Assembly (NCBI GenBank): GCA_017934745.1
Contig: JAGBIY010000003.1
Span: 1-64,000, forward strand
Origin: Treponema sp.
GTDB lineage: Bacteria; Spirochaetota; Spirochaetia; Treponematales; Treponemataceae
Direction: 5' to 3'
Length of the DNA stretch: 64,000 nucleotides
Of the stretch, positions 48,969-57,298 are shown in pieces. A program made the position numbers and the translations under genes. The notes below the pieces were generated by a model. The model saw only the letters and a program-made list of their open reading frames with translations. It searched no databases and was not told where the DNA came from. Position 1 is the stretch's first letter. The number at the start of each line of letters is the position of its first letter.

Positions 48969-50549
48969 TTAGAGAGCTGCGAGCGTCCTGTCGATGCGGG
49001 CGAGCGACTTCTCCTTTCCGAGGACGGCGATTGAGCCGATGAGCGGTGGCGAGACGCGGCTTCCGGTGACGGCCATGCGGATAGGCATCATGAAGTCGCC
49101 CAATTTCACGCCAAGCTCCTCAGCCTTCGCCTTCGCGAAATTCTCGGCCTCCTCGTGGTTCGTCTCGAAAATCTTCTCCACGAAGGACTTGGCGTTCTCC
49201 AAGACCTCTTTCGTCTTCGCCGCGTCGAGCTTTTTCGGGATTATCTGCTCAGCCGGAGGAACGGCAGGCTCAGTGAACATGAAGTGGACCATCTCCGCGG
49301 CCTCCGTGAGGAACTTGAGGCGTTCCTTGATGAGCGGCATGAGGCCCATCAAAGTCTTCTTCACGTCCTCGCTCGTCATGTTCATGCTCGCATCCACGCA
49401 CTCAGGCTCGCCCTTGTCGTTCAAGCGGACGCCTGAGTATTCAGGTCCCACCTTCGGCTTCGGCTGCGGGTTCTCCGGGTTGATTTCGAGAGTCGCGTCC
49501 CCTGTTCCCGTGATGAACGGAAGAGTCCACTTGTAGAGTTCCTCGTCCGAGAGCATACGGATGTAGTTGGAGTTGTAGAATTCGAGCTTCTTGTAGTCGA
49601 AGACGGCAGGAGACTTGTTCAAGTGCTCAAGCTTGAAGGCCTTGGCGAGTTCTTCGAGCGTGTAGAATTCCTTTCCTTCCTCGTAGGAACAGCCGAGCAA
49701 AGCCACATAGTTCACGATTGCCTGCGGGAGGTAGCCCCTCGCGCGGAATTCGTTCAAAGATGTGGAGCCGTGCCTCTTTGAAAGCTTCTTTCCGTCAGCG
49801 CCGTTCACCATCGGAAGGTGGCAGAATTCAGGGTGCTCCCAGCCGAACGAGCGGTACATCTGGACGTGGAGCGGAGTCGAAGGAATCCACTCCTGCGCGC
49901 GCATGACGTGCGAAATCTTCATCAAGTGGTCGTCCACGATGTTTGCCAAGTGGTATGTCGGGAAGCCGTCTGACTTCAAGAGAACCGGGTCCGGGGAAAT
50001 CGCCTCGTTCTCCCACTCGATGTCGCCCAAAAGGTGGTCGTGGAAGACTGTCTTTCCCTCAAGCGGCACCTTGAGCCTGATTACATAAGGCTTTCCAGCG
50101 TCCATGTTCGCCTTTACTTCCTCTGGAGTGAGGTGGCGGCAGTTCCTGTCGTAGCCTGGGGCCATCTTGTTCTCCTGCTGGATTTTCCTGATTCTGTCCA
50201 ACCTCTCGGCGTCGCAGAAGCAGTAGTACGCCTCGCCGTTCTCGATGAGCTTCTGGGCGTATTCCTTGTACAAGGCGAAACGCTCGCTCTGGACGTAGGG
50301 GCCGTACTCGCCGCCCTTGTCGCCGCCCTCGTCCCAGTCGATTCCGAGCCAGGCCATTGTATCGTAGAGGTTCTGGACGTATTTTTCGTCGTATCTTGTT
50401 CTGTCGGTGTCTTCCAAACGGAGGATGAATTTTCCCCCTTTCGAGCGGGCGTAGAGATAGTTGAACAATGCAGTGCGGACTCCTCCGATGTGCTGCATTC
50501 CCGTCGGTGATGGTGCGTAGCGGACACGCACTTCTTTGATGTTTTCCAT
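48969..50549 (-). CDS. gltX: Glutamyl-tRNA synthetase
   Basis: 526-residue class I aminoacyl-tRNA synthetase charging tRNA-Glu. The HIGH-type motif is in YAPSPTGMQHIGG (about residues 11-23) and the KMSKS-type motif is KKLSKRHGS (about 253-261). RLEDTDRTRYDEKY and HVMRAQEWIPSTPLH are further class hallmarks. The C-terminal anticodon-binding domain includes GVKLGDFMMPIRMAVTG and a final IGSIAVLGKEKSLARIDRTL. A GAGGAAC ribosome-binding site precedes the ATG. Monocistronic with its own terminator. Confidence 0.97.
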   Translation of the reverse strand: MENIKEVRVRYAPSPTGMQHIGGVRTALFNYLYARSKGGKFILRLEDTDRTRYDEKYVQNLYDTMAWLGIDWDEGGDKGGEYGPYVQSERFALYKEYAQKLIENGEAYYCFCDAERLDRIRKIQQENKMAPGYDRNCRHLTPEEVKANMDAGKPYVIRLKVPLEGKTVFHDHLLGDIEWENEAISPDPVLLKSDGFPTYHLANIVDDHLMKISHVMRAQEWIPSTPLHVQMYRSFGWEHPEFCHLPMVNGADGKKLSKRHGSTSLNEFRARGYLPQAIVNYVALLGCSYEEGKEFYTLEELAKAFKLEHLNKSPAVFDYKKLEFYNSNYIRMLSDEELYKWTLPFITGTGDATLEINPENPQPKPKVGPEYSGVRLNDKGEPECVDASMNMTSEDVKKTLMGLMPLIKERLKFLTEAAEMVHFMFTEPAVPPAEQIIPKKLDAAKTKEVLENAKSFVEKIFETNHEEAENFAKAKAEELGVKLGDFMMPIRMAVTGSRVSPPLIGSIAVLGKEKSLARIDRTLAAL

Positions 50550-50692
50550 TTTGTTCCTCTATTGCAAAAATAAAAAAGATTCAATTTATCAATTTTAATC
50601 GAAATGGCTCTTTCAAACAATAAAATGAAGGGATTTTGGAGATTGAGCGAATCAAAAAAAATGGGGCAAAAGCGGCAAATGAACCGATATTT

Positions 50693-50721
50693 TTGAAGAA
50701 TGAGAGAAAGCGTGTTACAAT
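50693..50721 (+). promoter_or_regulatory. Promoter of the 150-residue secreted protein gene
   Basis: TTGAAG (50693-50698), a 17-bp spacer and TACAAT (50716-50721), about 40 bp before the ATG with AGGAGG in between. This gene uses a conventional leader, in contrast to several neighbours. Confidence 0.65.
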
Positions 50722-50761
50722 TTCATTCAATACCAAGGAATAAAACACAGGAGGTTTTATC

Positions 50762-51214
50762 ATGTTCAAGAAATTGATTTCAGCAATCGCAATTCTTTTC
50801 GCGCTCACATCGGCATCTGTTTTCGGATACACAGCACAGACGAAGACCGAGGACGCGAATTCGGACGACTACAAGTGGTACGAGTTCAAGGCCAAGCAGT
50901 TCGGAAAGCCGATGAAGTTCTTCGCCTTCAAGACCGATGCCCAGAGGAACAACCGCGCCCCGCAGATTCTCAACAAGAACGGCTGGGGATTCAACGAGAA
51001 GTCGGAGACCCTCACGGAATTCTTCAACTTCGAAGGCGGCGAGAAGACAGTCCTCTTCGACGAGGAGCTCAAGCCAATCATGAAGGAGAACGGCTACAAG
51101 TACGCTTTGACGACTTTCAAGTCCACAAACAAGGACACGACCACAATCTATCTCTACACGTTCTGGTACGATGCCGAGACAGACGCATTGTGGGTCTTCA
51201 AGTCATACAAGTAA
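50762..51214 (+). CDS. Secreted protein, unknown
   Basis: 150-residue protein with a signal peptide (MFKKLISAIAILFALTSASVFG). The mature part of about 125 residues has alternating short strands and helices (EFKAKQFGKPMKFFAFKTDA, GGEKTVLFDEELKPIMKENG, TTIYLYTFWYDAETDALWVF). No Cys, no known motif. Strong AGGAGG ribosome-binding site, good promoter and a strong terminator suggest a well-expressed periplasmic protein. Codon use is GC-rich like highly expressed neighbours such as pgi. Confidence 0.75.
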   Translation: MFKKLISAIAILFALTSASVFGYTAQTKTEDANSDDYKWYEFKAKQFGKPMKFFAFKTDAQRNNRAPQILNKNGWGFNEKSETLTEFFNFEGGEKTVLFDEELKPIMKENGYKYALTTFKSTNKDTTTIYLYTFWYDAETDALWVFKSYK

Positions 51215-51251
51215 TCCAGGCGCGCGAGAAACTGTCTGGGAAACGAACGAA

Positions 51252-51285
51252 AGAGCTTGCACAAACGGTGCAGGCTCTTTTTTTT
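51252..51285 (+). terminator. Rho-independent terminator
   Basis: AGAGCTTGCA and TGCAGGCTCT form a stem followed by eight T residues, 40 bp after the stop of the 150-residue secreted protein gene. Confidence 0.88.
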
Positions 51286-51367
51286 GTCCAAATGAGAAAA
51301 GAATCAGCACAAAATTCTATAATGGAAAAAACAAGAAACTGAAAAAAAAACAAAAACGGAGGAAAAA

Positions 51368-52651
51368 ATGATGAACGAAACAGCCGGGAAAATACTCGAC
51401 TACATAGAAAGAAGCCCAAGCTGCTTCCATGCGGTGAAGAACCTCGCAGACGAGCTAAGGGAGAACGGATTCGCCGAGCTGAAAGAAAGCGGACGGTGGA
51501 CGCTCGAAGAAAACGGAAAATATTTCGTGACGAGGAACGGCTCCTCGATAATCTCGTTCACGATTCCAAAAAAGGATTTCAGGATGTTCAGGATAACAGC
51601 GTCGCATTCCGACTCACCGTGCTTCAAGGTGAAGGAGAACCCGGAGATGAAAGGCCACGGCTGCGTGAGGCTGAACGTAGAGAAGTACGGCGGGATGCTG
51701 ATGAATCCGTGGTTCGACAGGCCGCTTTCCATAGCCGGAAGGGTCTGCGTGGAGAACGGAGGCGGAGCGTTCGACGTGGAGACAGTCCTTTTCGACTTCA
51801 AGAAGAGCGTGGCCATGATTCCGTCGCTCGCCATACACTTCGCGAGGGACGCGAACGACGGACACAAGATAAACACGCAAGCAGAGATGATGCCGATTGT
51901 CTCAACCGACACGGAATTCGACTTTCTGGCAACCGTGGCCAAGGAAATCGGTGTGGAAAAGGGAAAAATCCTCTCGCATGACCTTTTCCTGTACAACAAC
52001 TGCAAAGGCTCTTTCTGGGGAACGGACGACGAATTCATCTCCTCGGCAAAGCTCGACGACCTTGAGTGCGTCTACGCGACTTTTATTGGGTTCTTGAATA
52101 GCGCAAAAAAAGCGGCCGCAGACTCGGTGAACGTGCACGCGGTCTTCGACAACGAGGAAGTCGGAAGCGGAACGAGGCAGGGCGCGGACTCCACGTTCCT
52201 GGAAGACACGCTCAGGCGGATAAACGGAGCGATGGGAAGGGACGACGAGGACTATCTCTCGGCGATAGCGGAGAGCTTCCTCATAAGCGCGGACAACGCG
52301 CACGCGGTCCACCCGAATTTCGCGGACAAGTCAGACCTGTCGAACAGGCCGCACGTGAACGAAGGAATCGTCATAAAGTACAATGCGGCACAGAAATACA
52401 CTAGCGACGCTGTTTCTGCGGGAATCTTCAAAAGGATATGCGCGAAGGCCGGCGTTCCCTTCCAGATTTTCACGAACAACTCGAACGTGGCTGGAGGCTC
52501 CACCCTCGGAAACATATCCACGTCGCACGTCTCGCTGCGCTCTGTGGACATCGGCCTCGCCCAGTGGGCCATGCACTCGCCGCTCGAATCGGCCGGAGCC
52601 GAGGACGCGGAATTTCTTTCGAAGGCGGCGGAGGCGTTCTACTCGGCCTGA
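51368..52651 (+). CDS. M18-family aminopeptidase
   Basis: 427-residue zinc aminopeptidase of family M18, removing N-terminal residues from peptides in the cytoplasm. Metal and active-site motifs are ITASHSDSPCFKVKENPE (first His), VFDNEEVGSGTRQGADST (Glu-Glu), SADNAHAVHPNFADKSD and the C-terminal STSHVSLRSVDIGLAQWAMH. Length is normal. GGAGG lies five bases before the ATG. Convergent with the secreted esterase gene; the coding ends overlap by 13 bp. Confidence 0.94.
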   Translation: MMNETAGKILDYIERSPSCFHAVKNLADELRENGFAELKESGRWTLEENGKYFVTRNGSSIISFTIPKKDFRMFRITASHSDSPCFKVKENPEMKGHGCVRLNVEKYGGMLMNPWFDRPLSIAGRVCVENGGGAFDVETVLFDFKKSVAMIPSLAIHFARDANDGHKINTQAEMMPIVSTDTEFDFLATVAKEIGVEKGKILSHDLFLYNNCKGSFWGTDDEFISSAKLDDLECVYATFIGFLNSAKKAAADSVNVHAVFDNEEVGSGTRQGADSTFLEDTLRRINGAMGRDDEDYLSAIAESFLISADNAHAVHPNFADKSDLSNRPHVNEGIVIKYNAAQKYTSDAVSAGIFKRICAKAGVPFQIFTNNSNVAGGSTLGNISTSHVSLRSVDIGLAQWAMHSPLESAGAEDAEFLSKAAEAFYSA

Positions 52652-54294
52652 CGGTCTTTTTCAAGGACACCGGACGACGGCGAAAAAGACGAGAGCCAGT
52701 CGAAAACGCCGTTGTCGTTGTTCAGGACGTAAATCCAGCTCTCATGCCCGTCGTATTGGTGCGCTCCTCCGTCATTGCCGAAGAAACGGCCGCTCTTGTC
52801 GTGAACGTCAGGATAGACCGAGGCACGGAGATTGTCCGAACCTAGCTCCCTTATCCGCGCGATTGTCGCCTCTGACGACTTTTTGGGATTCACAGTCGTG
52901 TCGTTCTCTGCGTATGTGAAGAAAATCGGATAGCCTGAAAGGAATTCAATCTGCTCGTCCGTTATCTTGGAGTCCAAATAGAATTCGCAAGTCGGGAAGG
53001 CGGCGCGGAAGAAACCACGGAACTGCAAAACCATGTTCATCGTCATGTAGCCGCCGGCGGAGCAGCCGCCCACGAAGATTCTGGAAGGGTCGACATCGGG
53101 ATGCCCGGCGACGAACGAGTCTATCAAGTCCTTCACGACGAAAGTGAAATACGAAACGGAAGCGAACGGAAGATTCTCCATTCCAAGCCTGTACTCGTGG
53201 TACTTGTCCACGACAGCATCTTCGTCTTCATCTTCGCCGTCCTCTTCATACTCTTCTTCATCATCATCTTCGTCTTCTTCGTCCCCATAATACGGAAGAG
53301 GCTCCTTTCCCAAAGCGGAGCGGAAGCGGTTCCTGACGAAGCGGAACGGAAGGCGGACGGTGCCCTTCACGGCGTTCTTTGCGGTGGAAATGCCGCTTGA
53401 AATCTTTTCCTTCACCCCGTCCTTGTCCACGGGCGCCCAATAGTGGACTCCCCCCACAGTCCTCTCCCCCACCATGAGCCACGCCGTCGGACACTGAGGA
53501 ACCAGCAGATAGAAGCCGGAGGGGAATTTCGACTGGATTTCATCGGAAACAAGGTTCGTCACTTTCGCGTTCAAAATCGGAGCGTACCTGTTCTTTCCGC
53601 CCTCGCCCAAACCGTGGAACCAAACAACGAGAGGAATCTTCTCGCCAGCGTCAGGATTCAGGGAGGCGGACTCCGGCTCGTAATACGCGAAGCCCATCGG
53701 AACTTCATCGTAGTCTTCGAAATCGCCATCGTCGTCATAGACTGCCGCGCTTCCATCGAACACATCGAACGAAAAGCGGGCGGCGGCACTGTTCACGAAG
53801 GCGGAACACTTGTCGACCGAAAGACCGAGCGCGTCATTCTTCACCGAATAATAGAAGAAATCGTCGACATTCGCCATTTTCTTCGGAAGACCCGCTGTCA
53901 GAACGTCCAGCTTCGAGAAATTCTCAGGGCGCACGTCGAATTCAAGCGTCACGAACCTTCCGCGCCCACCGGCGAAAAATCCGTTCCCGTCGGAGACATA
54001 GGCCCTGTCAGGGACGAGAGTGGAATAGACCTTCTCAAGGTAAACGCGCTTCCCCGACTTCCTGGTCTTCTTCGTCACCAAAAAGTCGGAGGCTGAAACA
54101 CGCTCCTGTGCGACATCATCCTGAAGCGCGACGACAATCTTCTCAAGGCACGAACCGAAATCCTCCGTGGAAAAATGCACGGTGAACGAAGACGGCTCAG
54201 GAATCTTCTCCCGACACAAAGGCGCGGAAAAAGCGGAACCGCAAAGAAAAACGTCCAAAAAAAACAAAAGCGTAGCAAAGCGGAATTTTCTCAT
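52639..54294 (-). CDS. Secreted alpha/beta-hydrolase (PHB-depolymerase-like esterase)
   Basis: 551-residue secreted esterase. The start at 54294 gives a signal peptide (RKFRFATLLFFLDVFLCGSA); the frame open to 54624 is antisense to another gene. The first ~220 residues are an accessory region. The hydrolase domain has PLVVWFHGLGEGGKNRYAP (oxyanion region), GGCSAGGYM (nucleophile Ser), YAENDTTVNP (Asp) and GHESWIYVL (His). An acidic insert (DEEDEDDDEEEYEEDGEDED) lies before the nucleophile. Likely acts on ester-linked polymers or feruloyl-type groups. TATAAT six bases before the ATG and no Shine-Dalgarno suggest a leaderless message. Divergent from two tannase-like genes. Confidence 0.83.
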   Translation of the reverse strand: MRKFRFATLLFFLDVFLCGSAFSAPLCREKIPEPSSFTVHFSTEDFGSCLEKIVVALQDDVAQERVSASDFLVTKKTRKSGKRVYLEKVYSTLVPDRAYVSDGNGFFAGGRGRFVTLEFDVRPENFSKLDVLTAGLPKKMANVDDFFYYSVKNDALGLSVDKCSAFVNSAAARFSFDVFDGSAAVYDDDGDFEDYDEVPMGFAYYEPESASLNPDAGEKIPLVVWFHGLGEGGKNRYAPILNAKVTNLVSDEIQSKFPSGFYLLVPQCPTAWLMVGERTVGGVHYWAPVDKDGVKEKISSGISTAKNAVKGTVRLPFRFVRNRFRSALGKEPLPYYGDEEDEDDDEEEYEEDGEDEDEDAVVDKYHEYRLGMENLPFASVSYFTFVVKDLIDSFVAGHPDVDPSRIFVGGCSAGGYMTMNMVLQFRGFFRAAFPTCEFYLDSKITDEQIEFLSGYPIFFTYAENDTTVNPKKSSEATIARIRELGSDNLRASVYPDVHDKSGRFFGNDGGAHQYDGHESWIYVLNNDNGVFDWLSSFSPSSGVLEKDRQAE

Positions 54295-54300
54295 CGCAAA

Positions 54301-54306
54301 ATTATA
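54301..54306 (-). promoter_or_regulatory. -10 box abutting the esterase start
   Basis: TATAAT on the minus strand ends six bases before the ATG at 54294. A partial -35 (ATGACG) lies 18 bp upstream. Confidence 0.5.
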
Positions 54307-54348
54307 CCCCACTCTAAAAAAAATCGTCATAAATGGTAAAATGGAGGA

Positions 54349-55821
54349 ATGAAACCCACACGCCTTTTTTTGATTCTGCCAATCGCGGCAATAGCATTGA
54401 ACTCCTGCAAAACGACTAACGTTGAAACAGTCGAAACACAGACAGAGCAGCCGGAAGAAAAGACGGCAGACCCACCAGAAGAAAAAATCGAGAAAATCGA
54501 GAAAATCGAGAAAATCGAGAAAATCGAGAAAATCGAAGAAGAGATTGAAGAGACCGAAACCGCCCTCAAGAAAATCGACATGACGAAATGGAGGTACAAC
54601 GAAGAGGACGGCGTGTTTTTCCAAACCGGAATAGAATACTGCCTTGGAACGAAGGACGCTCCGTACAGGAAAATCGCGTTTTTCGTTCCGGGAACGCTCT
54701 TCAAGGCGAAGAAGAACTCGGCCGATTTCTACACGGTCGAGGTGGCGGACGAAGAAGCCGAAGTCCCCTACGTCATGAGAATCGAAAAGCCGATGAAAGC
54801 CGCCACTGTCTACGAGCGCAAGTCAAGGCCGTTCACGAAAGCGGGGTTCGTCTACGTTTTGGCTGGAGGCGAATCTGTAGAAGACTTCAAGAGCGCGGTG
54901 AAGTACGCCAGGTACAACAGCGAGCTTCTTCCAGGAACGACGGAACGGTTCTACGTCATGGGAGAGGGACGCTCAGGCGCGCTCGCGGCGATGGTCGGTC
55001 TCGAAAGCGGAGGGAGCGAATCCGAGAGGAAATTCAGCGAGCTAGGAGCGGCGAGGACGAGCGGCGAAGTGGCGGGAATCGCGTCTTGGTCGACATCGGC
55101 AGGCGGAAAAACTGACTGGCAAAACGAGAGCGAGGCGCAAAAAAATGCGCAGACAAAAATCCTGCAGGAGTCCCTCGACGATTTCCTTTCGGCAGCGGTC
55201 TTTCCGTTCAAGGCGAGCTTCACGTCGGACAGGCTTCCAGAGCCGGAAAAGCCGGGCGAATTCAAGGCGGCGGGAGGAATACTCGACGGAAAAAAGACGA
55301 GGCGGCCGAAGCGCGGAATCCCGAACCCGGACGAGGAAGCGGAGTACAAGAGAAAAAAGGAGAAGCGCGACGGGGAACTGAACGGAATCTTCGAGGCACC
55401 TGCCGACTACATAGCGGCGTTGAACCATCGCTCAAAAAAGAACGGCGGCGGCGACTGGATAATTTTCGACGAGGAAAGCGGCAAAGCGAAAATCACTACA
55501 GCCGAAGGATTCTACACTTCGATGAAAAATGGCGAAGCGGAATCGGAGGAAGCTCTGCAAATTCCAACGGCCGACATCATGAAAATGCTCGAAGGCGGAG
55601 CCGCCCCGGCTAGGTTCTTCAGGATTCGGGAGGGGCTTTTCAGCAGCGGCTTCAATCTCCAGGCGGCGGCGGCCCTCAAGAAAGCGTTGGAGAAAGCGGG
55701 CGCGAAAGTCGACTTCAAGGCGGTGTGGGAGAGCGGCAGGACGGACGCGGAGATTTCAGGCGGAATCGAGGAGAACACAATCGAATGGATAAACGGAATA
55801 GAAAAAGGAACAATCAGATGA
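54349..55821 (+). CDS. Tannase-like lipoprotein (alpha/beta-hydrolase relative)
   Basis: 490-residue predicted lipoprotein (signal ending IALNSC). A Glu/Lys-rich linker contains five KIE units encoded by a 9-bp DNA repeat. The domain starts at MTKWRYNEEDGVFFQTGIEY and continues KIAFFVPGTLF. This opening pattern is typical of subtype B tannases and related carboxylesterases. The expected nucleophile elbow is MGEGRSGALAAM, retaining a Ser but lacking the usual G-x-S-x-G-G spacing. A central insert is very rich in Lys/Glu/Arg. It overlaps its paralogue by four bases. Probable surface esterase or a binding protein derived from one. A TAAAAT box lies six bases before the ATG. Confidence 0.72.
   Translation: MKPTRLFLILPIAAIALNSCKTTNVETVETQTEQPEEKTADPPEEKIEKIEKIEKIEKIEKIEEEIEETETALKKIDMTKWRYNEEDGVFFQTGIEYCLGTKDAPYRKIAFFVPGTLFKAKKNSADFYTVEVADEEAEVPYVMRIEKPMKAATVYERKSRPFTKAGFVYVLAGGESVEDFKSAVKYARYNSELLPGTTERFYVMGEGRSGALAAMVGLESGGSESERKFSELGAARTSGEVAGIASWSTSAGGKTDWQNESEAQKNAQTKILQESLDDFLSAAVFPFKASFTSDRLPEPEKPGEFKAAGGILDGKKTRRPKRGIPNPDEEAEYKRKKEKRDGELNGIFEAPADYIAALNHRSKKNGGGDWIIFDEESGKAKITTAEGFYTSMKNGEAESEEALQIPTADIMKMLEGGAAPARFFRIREGLFSSGFNLQAAAALKKALEKAGAKVDFKAVWESGRTDAEISGGIEENTIEWINGIEKGTIR
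54483..54545. repeat. 9-bp tandem repeat in tannase-like gene
   Basis: About six copies of GAGAAAATC encode the repeated Lys-Ile-Glu linker. The unit keeps the frame, so slippage changes only linker length. Confidence 0.85.
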
Positions 55822-57149
55822 ATCTTTCGGGAATCTTTTTTTTGGCGGCGATGATTTTCGCGTCTGGAAAGAGCCTGCTTCCGGCGGCGGAAATGAGGCA
55901 CACGGCATTCAAGCAAACGGAAAAAACTGAACAAATCGAAGAAATCGAGGAACAGGAGGAATTCGTCGAGCCGAGAATCGGACTCAGGAAAATCGACATG
56001 GCGAAGTGGCTCTTCAACAGCGAGAGGAAAATCTACTACCAGCTCGGAATCCAATACTGCGGAAAACCGAAGAACGCCTACTACGAGAGGCTTTCAATCT
56101 ACGTCCCCGAATGCTACTTCGAAACCAGGCGGAACAAGGACGGAACGTACACCGTTATCGGCACAAAAGAAGTGAAGTTCGCCCCGATATACGTCTTCAA
56201 CATCGACACAAAGACGAAGAAGCAGCACCCGGACAAGAAATACTCGGAAGCCTCTGAAGAATACACGAAATACAAGAGGGTCGTCATACGCGCGGGCGGA
56301 GAGGACACCACCGACTTCAAGGCCGCCCTCAGATACATCCAGTGGAATTCCGACCTGCTGCCGGAAGGTGCGGGGGCCGTCTACGTCTACGGAGAGAATT
56401 TCGGAGGCGGCTACGCGTGCGTCCTCGGCTTGACGGGGAACCTCTGGACGTACCGCGAAAAACTCGAAGCGATTGGAGCCGTGAGGACGTCGGACAGCGT
56501 GGCCGGAGTGTACGCGATAAACCCGGTGCTGAACTTCGAGCGGACGAGCGACAAGAAACTCGACACGAAGCAGCTTGAATATTCGATAGACAGGCTCTTC
56601 TCGATGGGCGAATTTCCGATACAGACTGAACTGCACGCGACGGCGATGCTCGGAAAACCGAGCGAAGAGCTAACCCCCTCGGCAAAGGCGATGTTCGAGA
56701 AGGAATACGAGAGGTCGGTGAGGAAGGAATTTCCGGGCTACGAGATAGAGGACGCGAAAAGGAAATACGAGGAGAAGCGCGACGCCGAGCTGAAAGGCAG
56801 ATTCGACACGAGGAAGGCCTACGCGGACGCACTGAACACGCTCACGCTCGTCAACTGGATAGAATACAACCAGTGGCTGCAGACCGCGAAAATCGTGGAC
56901 ATGGACGGATTTTCCAGGCTGCTCAGGAACACGGGCGCGGACAGGAAAAAGCGGAAGAAAATCGACGCGGAAGGCCTTGAGAACCCAATCAGCATCCTGC
57001 AGGAACACCCGGAAGCCAGACGCGCCAGATACTGGGTCGTCAGGAGCCGAGCAATAAAGCCACTCGACGAGTCTGCGAAGGAGCAGGATTTTGTGGACGC
57101 GCTCACGGAAGCGAACCTGGAAGTATTCTTCGACCTCAAATGGAATTGA
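55818..57149 (+). CDS. Tannase-like secreted paralogue with degenerate active site
   Basis: 443-residue paralogue of the preceding gene, starting inside its stop (ATGA). A signal peptide (MNLSGIFFLAAMIFASGKSL) is followed by an acidic linker and the domain opening MAKWLFNSERKIYYQLGIQY, then LSIYVPECYFETRR. At the position of the nucleophile elbow it has YVYGENFGGGYACVLGL, so the Ser is replaced by a non-nucleophilic residue. The C-terminal part (VNWIEYNQWLQ, WVVRSRAIKPLDES) is close to the paralogue. Likely not a conventional esterase; possibly a binding partner. Together with the divergent esterase it suggests a surface polysaccharide- or ester-handling locus. Confidence 0.72.
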   Translation: MNLSGIFFLAAMIFASGKSLLPAAEMRHTAFKQTEKTEQIEEIEEQEEFVEPRIGLRKIDMAKWLFNSERKIYYQLGIQYCGKPKNAYYERLSIYVPECYFETRRNKDGTYTVIGTKEVKFAPIYVFNIDTKTKKQHPDKKYSEASEEYTKYKRVVIRAGGEDTTDFKAALRYIQWNSDLLPEGAGAVYVYGENFGGGYACVLGLTGNLWTYREKLEAIGAVRTSDSVAGVYAINPVLNFERTSDKKLDTKQLEYSIDRLFSMGEFPIQTELHATAMLGKPSEELTPSAKAMFEKEYERSVRKEFPGYEIEDAKRKYEEKRDAELKGRFDTRKAYADALNTLTLVNWIEYNQWLQTAKIVDMDGFSRLLRNTGADRKKRKKIDAEGLENPISILQEHPEARRARYWVVRSRAIKPLDESAKEQDFVDALTEANLEVFFDLKWN

Positions 57150-57227
57150 AAAATTAAAGTTGAAAATTGAAAGTTGAAATCTGAAAAATTCAAAATTCGT
57201 CTTAGTTCGATTTCCGTGTTAAACTAT

Positions 57228-57266
57228 AGGGAACTTCAAAAGTCGATAGAATTTTCTGAAGTCCCT
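57228..57266 (+). promoter_or_regulatory. Hairpin in the pgi leader
   Basis: AGGGAACTTCA and TGAAGTCCCT pair with one bulge around an 18-base loop, about 30 bases before the pgi ribosome-binding site. It may stabilise or regulate the message. Confidence 0.5.
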
Positions 57267-57298
57267 ATCAACAAAATCATTTTTCAGGAGAAACAAAA

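Noticed and set aside
54295..54624. N-terminal extension of the esterase with repeated Phe-Leu-Asp
   Set aside because: It is antisense to the KIE repeats of the tannase-like gene. The real protein starts with the signal peptide at 54294.
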